Shown here: positions 10,543 to 19,150 of the stretch, in pieces | Layout: each line of letters begins with the position of its first letter | How positions within the stretch are numbered: position 1 is the stretch's first letter | Assembly: GCA_902801755.1 (NCBI GenBank) | Contig: CADCJM010000036.1 | Location: 1-34,464 of the forward strand | DNA: 34,464 nucleotides | Origin: Oscillospiraceae bacterium | GTDB lineage: Bacteria > Bacillota > Clostridia > Saccharofermentanales > Saccharofermentanaceae | Direction: 5' to 3' | Position numbers and translations under genes: made by a program | Notes under the pieces: generated by a model | Seen by the model: the letters and a program-made list of their open reading frames with translations, nothing else | The model's database searches: none | What the model was told of the DNA's origin: nothing

Positions 10543-10968
10543 ATGATCGTTCGGAATTGTTCAGGCGGAATCGTATTTAGCGGGGATAAGGTCCTCCTTG
10601 TCTGCAACGACAAGCATGAATGGGGATTCCCCAAAGGCGCCGTCAAGGGAACAGCAGATCTGTCACTTTCTGATTTTGCCAGAGAAAGAGTCCATATAGA
10701 GACTAATGTCGAAGCGAGAGTCATCGCTCCGTGCGGAAAGACCAATTACGAATTCTATTCGATCTCCAGAAGGAAGCCTGTACATAACAACATCTCCTGG
10801 TTTGTCATGGAGGCAAAGAGCGATGCATGCGAGGCTTTTCCCGAATCAGGCACGATCGACTGCAAGTTCGTTGGAGTGGGACAGGCGCTTGATGATATCA
10901 CATACAGCCAGGATAAATCCCTTCTTATGATGGCTTATCAGAAGTACAGGGAGAGCATTAAGGATTGA
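10543..10968 (+). CDS. Nudix-like protein with a degenerate Nudix box
   Basis: A 141-residue protein with the shape of a Nudix domain. NCSGGIVFSGDKVLLVCND and EWGFPKGAVKGTADL are typical of dinucleoside-polyphosphate hydrolases of this fold. The catalytic helix that should read REUxEExGU instead reads ARERVHIETNVEA, so at least two of the metal-binding glutamates appear to be missing. The protein may therefore not hydrolyse nucleotides and could bind a ligand or partner instead. The start codon follows a weak GCAGGA. The stop overlaps the TTG start of the yigZ gene by four bases, so the two are translationally coupled. Confidence 0.75.
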   Translation: MIVRNCSGGIVFSGDKVLLVCNDKHEWGFPKGAVKGTADLSLSDFARERVHIETNVEARVIAPCGKTNYEFYSISRRKPVHNNISWFVMEAKSDACEAFPESGTIDCKFVGVGQALDDITYSQDKSLLMMAYQKYRESIKD

Positions 10969-11606
10969 GCCCTAACGTTACGCTGAGCAAGACAGGTGAT
11001 TCCAGGATCGAAGTTAAGAAGTCGGTCTTTATAGGCAGGAGCTTTCATATATCATCTCCGGAAGAGGCGGCAGAATATCTGGCGCAGGAACGCAAGAAGT
11101 ATCCTGACGCAAGGCACCTTTGTTATGCCTGGGTGACCGGAGGAGAGAATTCCAGACAGAAATCGAGTGACGACGGCGAGCCGCAGGGGACAGCAGGGCA
11201 GCCGCTTTTAGAGCTCCTTACTTCAAACGGCTTTACAGATTCAATGATCTGCGTAACAAGATATTTCGGAGGGACACTCCTTGGAACGGGCGGTCTTAGA
11301 AGAGCTTATTCCGACAGCGGAAGACTCGCACTTGAAGCAGGCGAACCGGTAACGCTTATTCCGGCGCTTAAATGGAGAAGGAATGTTTCTTATCCTGCTT
11401 TCGAGATGTTATCCAGGAAGGCTTTATCTTCCGGATGGACTGTCGAAAACATCGAATACGGGCAGGATGTAGCCTTTGATATCCTTGTTCCGCAGGAAGC
11501 CGAAAATGATATCAGGAGGTATTGCCTGGACTTAACAGGAGGAGAGCTGGTTTTAGATGCCCCGGATAAGCTCCTTATGAAAGGTACCAGGGTATCGGTC
11601 TCCTGA
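10965..11606 (+). CDS. yigZ: YigZ/IMPACT family protein
   Basis: A 213-residue member of the UPF0029 (YigZ, IMPACT) family. The N-terminal domain shows the conserved run ARHLCYAWV, SSDDGEPQGTAGQPLLELL and VTRYFGGTLLGTGGLRRAY, and the C-terminal half is the usual ferredoxin-like DUF1949 region. Eukaryotic relatives regulate translation through GCN1; the bacterial role is not settled. The TTG start at 10965 overlaps the preceding stop in TTGA and is the only start that keeps the full domain. Confidence 0.93.
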   Translation: MSPNVTLSKTGDSRIEVKKSVFIGRSFHISSPEEAAEYLAQERKKYPDARHLCYAWVTGGENSRQKSSDDGEPQGTAGQPLLELLTSNGFTDSMICVTRYFGGTLLGTGGLRRAYSDSGRLALEAGEPVTLIPALKWRRNVSYPAFEMLSRKALSSGWTVENIEYGQDVAFDILVPQEAENDIRRYCLDLTGGELVLDAPDKLLMKGTRVSVS

Positions 11607-11690
11607 CTTGCGAATTGATTTAAAATCGCCCAAAATATGTGAAGCAAACGGGATAGACTTATTAGGAAACATTATCCAGAGGAAAAGATC

Positions 11691-12965
11691 ATGGAAAACG
11701 AGAACAACGAGCAGATAAAAAGACCAGAAGGAGGTTCTGCACCTTCCAAAAAGGAAAAGATGTACCGCCAGGCATTGATCCTAATGTCAGTGCTCCTTTT
11801 GGCGTGCGTGATGTTTTCGGGCTTTCAGACTTTCTATATCTTCAGGATGAACAGCGGCCTTGAGGGTACGCTTACATATAAGAATTACTATAACAAACAG
11901 ATCGAGGAACGGACTGAGGAAGAATATGTAGATCCGATAGAGGCGATCGAGAATTCTAAAAATGCGGCTGCCACGGAACTTCCTGATCCCTGGTTTTCTC
12001 TGGAGGATGCAGCATCTGTTAACAAGAAGAAGCTCTCCACAGTCGAGATAGTAAAGCTCGTAAGCCCCGCGACCGTATCGCTCAGTGTGGTCGGTGTCGA
12101 TGACGGGAAGGAGACCAAGCTCGGCTCCGGCACAGGCTTTATCATCACCGAAGACGGATATATAGTTACGAACCAGCATGTAGTCGTTCTGGCAGACAGG
12201 GCTGTAAGCACTTATTATGTTACGGTTATTCTTCCTGATGAGAAGCAGCCTGTAAGGGCCAAGGTCATAGGAAGTGATGCGCAGACAGACATTGCTGTTC
12301 TTAAGGTCGATACAGAAAGAAAGCTCCCCTGCGTTACTCTCGGCAATTCCGATAATCTCCAGGCAGGTGAACTTGCAGTTGCCATCGGCAATGCCATGGG
12401 CACATTAGATGATACTGTCACGGTCGGAGTCATTTCGGCGCCTTCAAGAGAGATCAACAGAAACGGTTATTATGTTGACATCATCCAGACTGATGCTGCG
12501 ATCAATCCCGGCAACAGCGGAGGCCCGCTTATCAATTCCTTCGGTGAAGTAATAGGCATCACCAATGCGAAGATCATATCCTCCACATCAGAGAATCTGG
12601 GATTTGCGATCAGGATCAATTCCGTAAAGAAGATCATCGAGGACATAATAAACTACGGCAAGGTAGTCGGCCGCCCTTATCTTGGAGTATCCGTTACCTA
12701 TGTATCAGATGATGCATATTTCGGAGCACAGGGCGGAGTATATGTTGCCCAGATGGTTCCCGGCGGTCCTGCCGAAAAGGCCGGATTAAAGATCGGTGAT
12801 ATCATACTGAAGCTCGACGGTGTTGAAATAAAGGAGACCGGTGATATTATTAAGGTGCGCGATTCGCATAAGGTCGGCGATGTGATCGAGGTCATTATCG
12901 TGCGTGACGGCAAGGAGCTGACGAGAAGCATCGAGATCGGTGACAGTGCCGACGCCAATGAATAA
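11691..12965 (+). CDS. htrA: HtrA-like serine protease with PDZ domain
   Basis: A 424-residue membrane-anchored protease that handles misfolded proteins outside the membrane. The cytoplasmic start is followed by one membrane segment near residues 27-48 (ALILMSVLLLACVMFSGF), a linker and a trypsin-like domain. The catalytic triad is visible: His in TNQHVV, Asp in DAQTDIAVLKV and Ser in NPGNSGGPL. The loop GSGTGFIITEDGYIV precedes the histidine. A single PDZ domain follows (GGVYVAQMVPGGPAEKAGLKIGDIILKLDGVEI). GAGGAAAAG sits just before the ATG. A small membrane protein gene follows 25 bases downstream on the same strand. Confidence 0.95.
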   Translation: MENENNEQIKRPEGGSAPSKKEKMYRQALILMSVLLLACVMFSGFQTFYIFRMNSGLEGTLTYKNYYNKQIEERTEEEYVDPIEAIENSKNAAATELPDPWFSLEDAASVNKKKLSTVEIVKLVSPATVSLSVVGVDDGKETKLGSGTGFIITEDGYIVTNQHVVVLADRAVSTYYVTVILPDEKQPVRAKVIGSDAQTDIAVLKVDTERKLPCVTLGNSDNLQAGELAVAIGNAMGTLDDTVTVGVISAPSREINRNGYYVDIIQTDAAINPGNSGGPLINSFGEVIGITNAKIISSTSENLGFAIRINSVKKIIEDIINYGKVVGRPYLGVSVTYVSDDAYFGAQGGVYVAQMVPGGPAEKAGLKIGDIILKLDGVEIKETGDIIKVRDSHKVGDVIEVIIVRDGKELTRSIEIGDSADANE

Positions 12966-12990
12966 AATATCTGAATAAGGAAGTACTTAT

Positions 12991-13122
12991 ATGAGAACAG
13001 ACGGCAAAAAAACAGGAACCAAGATCATGGCTTGGATATTGATCGGAGCTATGCTCCTGACGTTTGTTTTCGCGATCGTAGTCGTACTTATCCAGCAGCT
13101 CAGCATGAGCGGCGTTCAGTAA
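12991..13122 (+). CDS. Small single-pass membrane protein, 43 residues
   Basis: A 43-residue reading frame with AAGGAAG about nine bases before the ATG. It has a basic start (MRTDGKKTGTK), a hydrophobic span from about residue 12 to 34 (IMAWILIGAMLLTFVFAIVV) and a short polar tail QQLSMSGVQ. By the positive-inside rule the N-terminus faces the cytoplasm. It lies 25 bases after the HtrA-like gene and is probably co-transcribed. I do not recognise a family; a modulator of the protease is only a guess. It ends 23 bases before the stop of the convergent minus-strand gene, with no clear terminator between them. Confidence 0.6.
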   Translation: MRTDGKKTGTKIMAWILIGAMLLTFVFAIVVVLIQQLSMSGVQ

Positions 13123-13145
13123 TCATCAGCAATTACAATTAACTA

Positions 13146-14894
13146 TCAGGGTACGTCCTTTATCTGGGCTAATCCGTCGTTATTGAACTTCCAGATGTAT
13201 TCTCCGGCCTTTGACTGGATGAATTGCTGGAGGTTATTCATGCTCAGGAAGCTGTTGACCATGTCATACCACTCAGGGTTAGGCGATTCTGATATGAAGT
13301 AAATGACGTAGAATGTGCCGTCGATCTCGATCAGGGTCTTATCGCCAAGCTGCCTGTCTTCTGCGAAGATCCATTCAGCAAGGGCAGACTGGTATTTTGC
13401 CTTGTAGATCTGGCTGTCATGAAGCACGGACAGCTGACCGGCAAGGATATAGTCGTTGTAAAGGTTCTCAACTTCGTTGCAGCTGTCAGCATCGTCGATA
13501 AAGTCGTAGATCTCCTGGGACAGTGCCTGTGTTGCCGCGATATCAGGTTTGATATCGTCGCCTTCACCGGTCTGGACGTTGGCAGCGATGATGTAGCAGT
13601 TGCGGAGCTGTTCGGACATACGCACTCTTGATACGAAGACCAAGATGATAGGGAAGCCGTCTTCGTCGTGAAGGATTACGGAGTCGCCGTCCTTTCTTGT
13701 CTCGTCAAAGAGCCAGTCCCTGAAATCGTCATGGGAAATGTCCTCATAACGGCAGTTGGGAACAAGAGTGGAATCCTGCTGTTCAAGAGTCTTCTTTTCG
13801 ACGCCTGAGAAGTAGGGAGCTGCGCAGGATTCGAACTTGGAAGGATCTCTGTCCATTGCGTCGATGATCTTCTGGCATCTGAGGTTGGCCGTATCGATAA
13901 ATGACTTGTCTCTCTGTTCGAAAGTCATTCTGAGGATCTTATAGCTTACGAGATCGTAGATATTTCTGGACTGGTTGTATGCTTCTTCGGCCTGCTCATC
14001 AGATGCTGAGAGCTGGACGAGCTTCTCACCGTCCGCGTAGTCTTCCGTGAAGTACTTCTTGGCAAGCGTGTTGATGATGCACTGCTCGTCTACCTGGCTT
14101 CCGAAAACGCCCTTGATGTAAGTATCGAGAGGAACGCCGAGTTCATCAGCCTTGCCCTTGAGCCAGTTGATGTAGGCGTTGGCACGGTCGTAGTGGGGCT
14201 TCTCGATCTGATAGCCCTGTGAAGTGGCGTCGTCGTAGAGGATCTCCATCTTCTGGAGGTCCTGAGCCGTTACGAATCTGAAGTATTCTCTGTAATTTGC
14301 GAAATTCTCGTCATCGAGGTAAGGGGAGGAGAGCTTTTCTTCTGCGTCTGCAGCGAAAAGATCGACACCTTCGCTCAAGAGCTCGTAATGATACATAAAG
14401 CTGAATTCCGCGCTCGAAATATCCCTGTCCTTGATCGTCAAAGGACTGATAAAGGATTTGTCCATGCCCGAATCAAGGAAGAGAGTCATGACTGCTATAG
14501 CCGCTACAATGACAACGCCAAGTATAACGAAGGCGAATCCGGCATTGCGCTTGAAGTTCGGATCGTCAAAAGCGGACTCATTCTTATCAAGATTGATCTC
14601 TGTCGGGATCTCTTCGGATGTAAAGTCTTCAGCTCTGCTGTCTTTGGTCTCAGGCAAAGCGGGAATGACCGGTGCTGCGGAAAGCTCCTGTGACTTACCG
14701 GTAAGAAGTTCAGGATCGATCTCTGCAAGGTCATTTAATGTTACACTCTTTTTGGGTGCTTCTACAGGTCCTTCCATAAAGTCTTCGGTAGGCGTGCCTT
14801 CCCCGGACTCAAGGACTTCGGAATTTATAAGCTCCCCGTTAAGCTCAGGCTTACGGGCTTTATTGTCATTGTTCTTGTTGCGTTTACCCTTCAT
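13146..14894 (-). CDS. Membrane-anchored protein with two parvulin-like modules
   Basis: A 582-residue protein counted from ATG 14894, which has AAAGGGGAAA before it; an upstream in-frame start at 14930 has none. The first about 115 residues are polar and acidic. A membrane segment (AGFAFVILGVVIVAAIAVMTLFL) follows near residues 118-140, then a long helical extracellular region resembling the SurA/PrsA N-domain. Two divergent parvulin-like units can be picked out by the pattern FRDWLFDETRKDGDSVIL...IILVFVSR and LAEWIFAEDRQLGDKTLIE...YVIYFISE. This suggests a foldase or chaperone for exported proteins; prolyl isomerase activity is not assured. It diverges from the YfhO gene and shares the intergenic region at 14895-15015. 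Confidence 0.65.
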   Translation of the reverse strand: MKGKRNKNNDNKARKPELNGELINSEVLESGEGTPTEDFMEGPVEAPKKSVTLNDLAEIDPELLTGKSQELSAAPVIPALPETKDSRAEDFTSEEIPTEINLDKNESAFDDPNFKRNAGFAFVILGVVIVAAIAVMTLFLDSGMDKSFISPLTIKDRDISSAEFSFMYHYELLSEGVDLFAADAEEKLSSPYLDDENFANYREYFRFVTAQDLQKMEILYDDATSQGYQIEKPHYDRANAYINWLKGKADELGVPLDTYIKGVFGSQVDEQCIINTLAKKYFTEDYADGEKLVQLSASDEQAEEAYNQSRNIYDLVSYKILRMTFEQRDKSFIDTANLRCQKIIDAMDRDPSKFESCAAPYFSGVEKKTLEQQDSTLVPNCRYEDISHDDFRDWLFDETRKDGDSVILHDEDGFPIILVFVSRVRMSEQLRNCYIIAANVQTGEGDDIKPDIAATQALSQEIYDFIDDADSCNEVENLYNDYILAGQLSVLHDSQIYKAKYQSALAEWIFAEDRQLGDKTLIEIDGTFYVIYFISESPNPEWYDMVNSFLSMNNLQQFIQSKAGEYIWKFNNDGLAQIKDVP

Positions 14895-14933
14895 ATTTTC
14901 CCCTTTAAATAAGATACAGGTTAGTGTCACTTT

Positions 14934-14961
14934 AACATAAAAGAAGAAACAACACGGTCAA
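14934..14961 (-). promoter_or_regulatory. Sigma-A promoter of the parvulin-like gene
   Basis: On the minus strand TTGACC (14961-14956), a 16-base spacer and TATGTT (14939-14934). It lies 40 bases before the start at 14894 in the gap between divergent genes. Confidence 0.6.
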
Positions 14962-14962
14962 T

Positions 14963-14991
14963 TTGTGCTATTATTAACACGTTTGTAATCT
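14963..14991 (+). promoter_or_regulatory. Weak sigma-A-like promoter before the YfhO genes
   Basis: TTGTGC at 14963-14968, a 17-base spacer and TAATCT at 14986-14991. Both hexamers are imperfect, and it is listed because it is the best candidate for the plus strand in this divergent gap. Confidence 0.4.
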
Positions 14992-15015
14992 AAAAATAAT
15001 AAATAAAGGGTATAT

Positions 15016-17910
15016 ATGTGGGGAAAACCTAGTTCAATATTGAAAGAAAAACGAGGCACTTTCAGCCGTCTGAAAGCTAACTGGCCTCAGTTCCTTTTAG
15101 CATTCCTGTTTCCGACGCTTACAGTTCTTGCGGCTTTTGCGGTTACCGGATGCTTCCCGTTCGGCGAAAGAACGATCCTTACAGTTGACCTTTATCACCA
15201 GTATTGCCCTTTCCTCGTTGCTTTCAGAGACAAGGTCATGTCAGGTGAATCGCTCTTTTACAGCTGGAATGACGGTTTGGGACAGGAATACTACGCGGCT
15301 TATGCCAACTATGCGGCAAGCCCGCTTAATATATTCTCATTGTTCTTTACAGCTAAGACCATGCCGGTCTTCATCGAATTCGTCACATGCCTCCGCGCCG
15401 GCCTTGCTTCAGTATTCATGCTCCTTTTCTTATCTTCCAACGATAACAGAAGGATCGACAATATTACCGTAATATTCAGCTCATCTTATGCTCTTTGCGG
15501 CTGGTTCATCTCATTTTTCTGGAACATCATGTGGTGCGATGCCGTAGTAATGCTCCCGCTTATTGCTTTAGGACTCCGCAGTCTTCTTGTGGAACGCAGA
15601 TGTACTCTTTACATAATCACTCTTGCGATTTCTATCATCAGCAATTACTATGCGGGCTATTTCCTCTGCCTTTTCATGGTGCTCTTTGCACCTTCCTACT
15701 ATATCTGCCTCTTTTCACGCGAAAAGCCCAAGGGCGATCCCGGCAGGCTTTGCTTTAAGACATTTATCGGGGCAGCATTCCGTTTTGCAGTCTCGAGCAT
15801 TATTGCAGCAGGAGTATCGGCTGCACTGACTGTTCCCACATATCTGATCCTTAAGAACTGTTCTGCCACAGGCGACAAGCTTAAGGTCGATTACGCGCTG
15901 CAGAACAATCTTTTCGATTTCCTGGGAAGACTTATGGTATCTGCCAACCCGAATATCAGAGACGGCATGGCAAATGTATACAGCGGCATCGTAATAGCGC
16001 TCCTGCTGCCTTTGTTCTTCCTGCTCCCTAAAAGGACCGGTATCAAGTTAAAGCACAAGATCGTGTTCGGACTTCTTATTCTGATCATGTATCTGAGCTT
16101 TACAAACCGTACTCTCAACTTCATCTGGCACGGAATGCACTTCCCGAACCAGATCCCTTACAGAGAGTCATTTATAATGAGTTTTCTTCTTGTTTTTGTA
16201 GCATTCCTTACTATAAGAAGAATAAGGAGTCTCGGTGTTAAGTACATTACAGGTTCAGTGCTCAGCATGGCAGCCTTCCTTGTGCTTTACGAGAAGTTCG
16301 GCACAGGCAACGAGGGCTATCTTCAGATCGGCACTACCCTTTTATTCCTCATTATCCAGGGTGCAGCGCTTCATACTGTAAGCAATATCCACACCAAAAA
16401 GTCCGGTTTCTTCTGCGAGACCCTTCTTACTGTTACGATGATGGTCGAGATGTTTGCAGCTTCCCTTATCACCATAGGTGTTGTCTGCATGCATGAGGGA
16501 TTTACGAGCTACAAGCCTTACGGTAGAAATTATTCCGAGGTCCATGCTTATGCAGAGAAAACCGAGGGTTCCGAAGGGCACATGAACTTTGAGCGTTCAG
16601 AACTCTTCCCGAACAATATCTGCGATCTCCAGTCTCTTTATAACGTTAAGGGCCTTTCGATATTCTCTTCAACAGCAAGAGAGAGCTTCGTAAAGTACAC
16701 GAGGAACTACGGTTTCCATAACAACAATATCAACGGACTCAGAAATGCCGGCCTTACACGTGTTACGGCAACTCTTTTTAATGTCAGAAATCTCATCGAG
16801 ATTGACAAGACACAGGCAGTTCCCGATCTTTTCGAGAAGGAATATACAGACAACACCATTACTTCATGGGCTAACAAAGATGCCTTAAGCGTCGGTTTTA
16901 TGACCGGCACGGGAGTCATTGACTATGCTCCTGATTACGATAACGATCTTGATGTTTTCTCCAAGACCAACGAATGGGTCAAGAGCATGGGTGCCGGAGA
17001 TGTTTATAAACCGGTCGTCATGAATGTTGAAGGCACACCCGGATTTGCCTCTTCCGCCACACAGGGCAAGGTCTTGAATCTTACCTCCTCGAGCAATATG
17101 CAGAGCGATGAATACTCATTCAACGTAACGGTCGACAATGCTGATATCGGATCAGATGTTTACATTTATGCCAATTCCAAAAAGGGCGGAACAGTCAACA
17201 TCAAATGCGGTGATAAGACCAGAAGATTCGAGATAAGAAGCTACCAGATCATCACAGCGGGCGTCTTTGACGGAACACCCATTAATATCAATGTCAAGTA
17301 CTCCGAGAATCCCGGTTCGGCGCTTGTTGTTTACGGATACCAGCTCGACAGGACAGGATATGAACAGATGCTCGAAAAGTTCTCTGACGAGCAGCTCCAG
17401 GTGTCAGAATACGATGCCACATCCCTTTCCGGACATGTTGATGTCAGGGAAGACGGACTGCTGTTCCTCTCGATTCCCTATGCTGAAGGCTGGTCTGTGG
17501 AGATCGACGGCGAAAAGGGTGAGATCACTCCTGTCCAGGACGCTTTCATGGGCATAAAGCTCCAGAAGGGAAGCCACGATATTAAGCTTAAGTACACCCC
17601 GGCAGGCTTTAAGGCAGGCTGCATCATAAGCGTAGTCTCAATTGCGGTTATCGCTGCATATATCACGATCTCTTCTGTTGCAGGAAGAAAGAAAGCTTCA
17701 AATGCGCCTGCTGCAGAGACAATAGCGGAGGGAGCTCCTGCTGAAACTATCGAAGAAGTTCCCGTTCCTTATGTGGCTGAGGCGGGTGAGAATACTGAAG
17801 AAGACTTTGAAGACGCACTGACAGGCCTTCCTTCAGAAGATGGTGACAACCCCGTAAATGATGGCGGAGACGCTAATACCGAGAGCAAACCGGAGGCGGA
17901 TAATGAATAA
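15016..17910 (+). CDS. YfhO-family membrane protein
   Basis: A 964-residue polytopic membrane protein of the YfhO family, whose Gram-positive members are tied to glycosylation of cell-wall polymers. The N-terminal half has many membrane helices with the family signature LTVDLYHQYCPFLVAFRD and YSWNDGLGQEYYAAYANYA between helices 1 and 2. A large extracellular part with beta-rich segments runs from about residue 500 to 860 and ends in the VDIREDGLLFLSIPYAEGWSVEIDG-like stretch. A last helix (AGCIISVVSIAVIAAYITI) near 875-895 precedes an acidic, alanine- and glutamate-rich tail. The stop overlaps the ATG of the next gene, a shorter member of the same family, so the two are coupled. Confidence 0.88.
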   Translation: MWGKPSSILKEKRGTFSRLKANWPQFLLAFLFPTLTVLAAFAVTGCFPFGERTILTVDLYHQYCPFLVAFRDKVMSGESLFYSWNDGLGQEYYAAYANYAASPLNIFSLFFTAKTMPVFIEFVTCLRAGLASVFMLLFLSSNDNRRIDNITVIFSSSYALCGWFISFFWNIMWCDAVVMLPLIALGLRSLLVERRCTLYIITLAISIISNYYAGYFLCLFMVLFAPSYYICLFSREKPKGDPGRLCFKTFIGAAFRFAVSSIIAAGVSAALTVPTYLILKNCSATGDKLKVDYALQNNLFDFLGRLMVSANPNIRDGMANVYSGIVIALLLPLFFLLPKRTGIKLKHKIVFGLLILIMYLSFTNRTLNFIWHGMHFPNQIPYRESFIMSFLLVFVAFLTIRRIRSLGVKYITGSVLSMAAFLVLYEKFGTGNEGYLQIGTTLLFLIIQGAALHTVSNIHTKKSGFFCETLLTVTMMVEMFAASLITIGVVCMHEGFTSYKPYGRNYSEVHAYAEKTEGSEGHMNFERSELFPNNICDLQSLYNVKGLSIFSSTARESFVKYTRNYGFHNNNINGLRNAGLTRVTATLFNVRNLIEIDKTQAVPDLFEKEYTDNTITSWANKDALSVGFMTGTGVIDYAPDYDNDLDVFSKTNEWVKSMGAGDVYKPVVMNVEGTPGFASSATQGKVLNLTSSSNMQSDEYSFNVTVDNADIGSDVYIYANSKKGGTVNIKCGDKTRRFEIRSYQIITAGVFDGTPININVKYSENPGSALVVYGYQLDRTGYEQMLEKFSDEQLQVSEYDATSLSGHVDVREDGLLFLSIPYAEGWSVEIDGEKGEITPVQDAFMGIKLQKGSHDIKLKYTPAGFKAGCIISVVSIAVIAAYITISSVAGRKKASNAPAAETIAEGAPAETIEEVPVPYVAEAGENTEEDFEDALTGLPSEDGDNPVNDGGDANTESKPEADNE

Positions 17911-19150
17911 CACCAAAGGAAGACTTAAAGATTACCGGGGCGAACTGTTCTGCTTTCTGGCAGCTGTCCTGATAGCATTCATTGCTCTTAATGCCGGACG
18001 TTATATTGAGCCCGGAAAGATACTTCCGACCGGACTTTCGATGCGTTCGGACAAGCTCAACGAGAATATTCTGGGCGGTATCAATAATGCTTTGGATGAT
18101 ATCAGCCTTATCAGGAACGGAAGTGCAGACCAGAATCTCTGGAGGATGCTTACATTCATCCATCTGGATATTTTCTTCTATCTGGCTTTGCTGATCCCCC
18201 GGGCTGCCAAAACGGTCCTCATGGCAGGATACTATATAAAGTTCGGTCTTTGCTGCTCGGCAATGTATTACTTCCTTGCCAAGCACATTAAGATCTCTAA
18301 GCTTGCCGCATCTCTTCTGGCGGTCATGTTCGCATTCTCTTCGCATATCATATTCAATGCACAGTTTTCTGCGGTAATGAACATGGCAATCTTTATGCCG
18401 GTGCTTTTATCTTCAATAGATTCATATTATAAGACCAGATCATGGAAGTCTTTTGCCTTTATCTGGCTGGCATCATTTGCTGTCGGTGCATCCGGCGGTT
18501 ACGGACTTCTCACGGGAATACCTGCAGCGGTTTTTATCAGCTTATTAATGGCTGTTGGTCTTTATGAGAGCATGAAGATGGCGATTAACTCCTGGTTCAA
18601 GGTCCTCGGAGGATTTGTGGCAGGTGTTGTCACGACAGCCGCTTTTGCTTTGCCCGGTCTTATGTTGATGAAGGTTGACGTCAATATTGCCGAGAGCGTT
18701 AAGAATGCAAAAGTCTCATTTACTGTAATGGATCTTATAAGGGCAACGTTTATGCTCCGTTCCGGAAGCATCTCAACGGGTAATGTCACATCTTTTTATA
18801 TAGGTATCCTTACGATAGCTGCTTTAGTGGCATTCATTATTAATGAAGAGATACCGCTGAGGCTCAAAGTGACTGCTGCAGTCATGGTCTCTGTTTTCCA
18901 CATTGTCTGCTGCTCGACATTTGTAAACGAGACAGTCAGCATTTTCGGCACCTCGCCAATACTTACTTCTTCAAGACTTATCTGTCTTGAGATCCTGCTT
19001 TTCTTTATTGCAGGAATCGGTATTAAAAACATTACCGGTCTTGGAAGAGGCGGATTTATTGCAGTCTGTCTTATTCCTCTGGCATTCCTGATCCTTTCCA
19101 ACAACGCTTCTGCCGCCACTTCACTTTCGAGTGTTATTCAGCCATCTTGA
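17903..19150 (+). CDS. Second YfhO-like membrane protein, N-terminal part (frame break)
   Basis: This is the membrane half of a second, shorter YfhO-like protein. ATG 17903 follows GGAGGCGG at 17892-17899 and overlaps the preceding stop. About ten hydrophobic segments are visible, starting with LFCFLAAVLIAFIALNAG and ending with GFIAVCLIPLAFLILS. The family-typical loop after helix 1 is present but divergent (GRYIEPGKILPTGLSMRSDK). The frame is lost near 19134; adding one T to the TT at 19134-19135 continues as SSVYSAILIYGIAKDRL. The whole protein would then be about 748 residues. I infer the family from layout and tandem position more than from strong sequence motifs. Confidence 0.7.
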   Translation: MNNTKGRLKDYRGELFCFLAAVLIAFIALNAGRYIEPGKILPTGLSMRSDKLNENILGGINNALDDISLIRNGSADQNLWRMLTFIHLDIFFYLALLIPRAAKTVLMAGYYIKFGLCCSAMYYFLAKHIKISKLAASLLAVMFAFSSHIIFNAQFSAVMNMAIFMPVLLSSIDSYYKTRSWKSFAFIWLASFAVGASGGYGLLTGIPAAVFISLLMAVGLYESMKMAINSWFKVLGGFVAGVVTTAAFALPGLMLMKVDVNIAESVKNAKVSFTVMDLIRATFMLRSGSISTGNVTSFYIGILTIAALVAFIINEEIPLRLKVTAAVMVSVFHIVCCSTFVNETVSIFGTSPILTSSRLICLEILLFFIAGIGIKNITGLGRGGFIAVCLIPLAFLILSNNASAATSLSSVIQPS

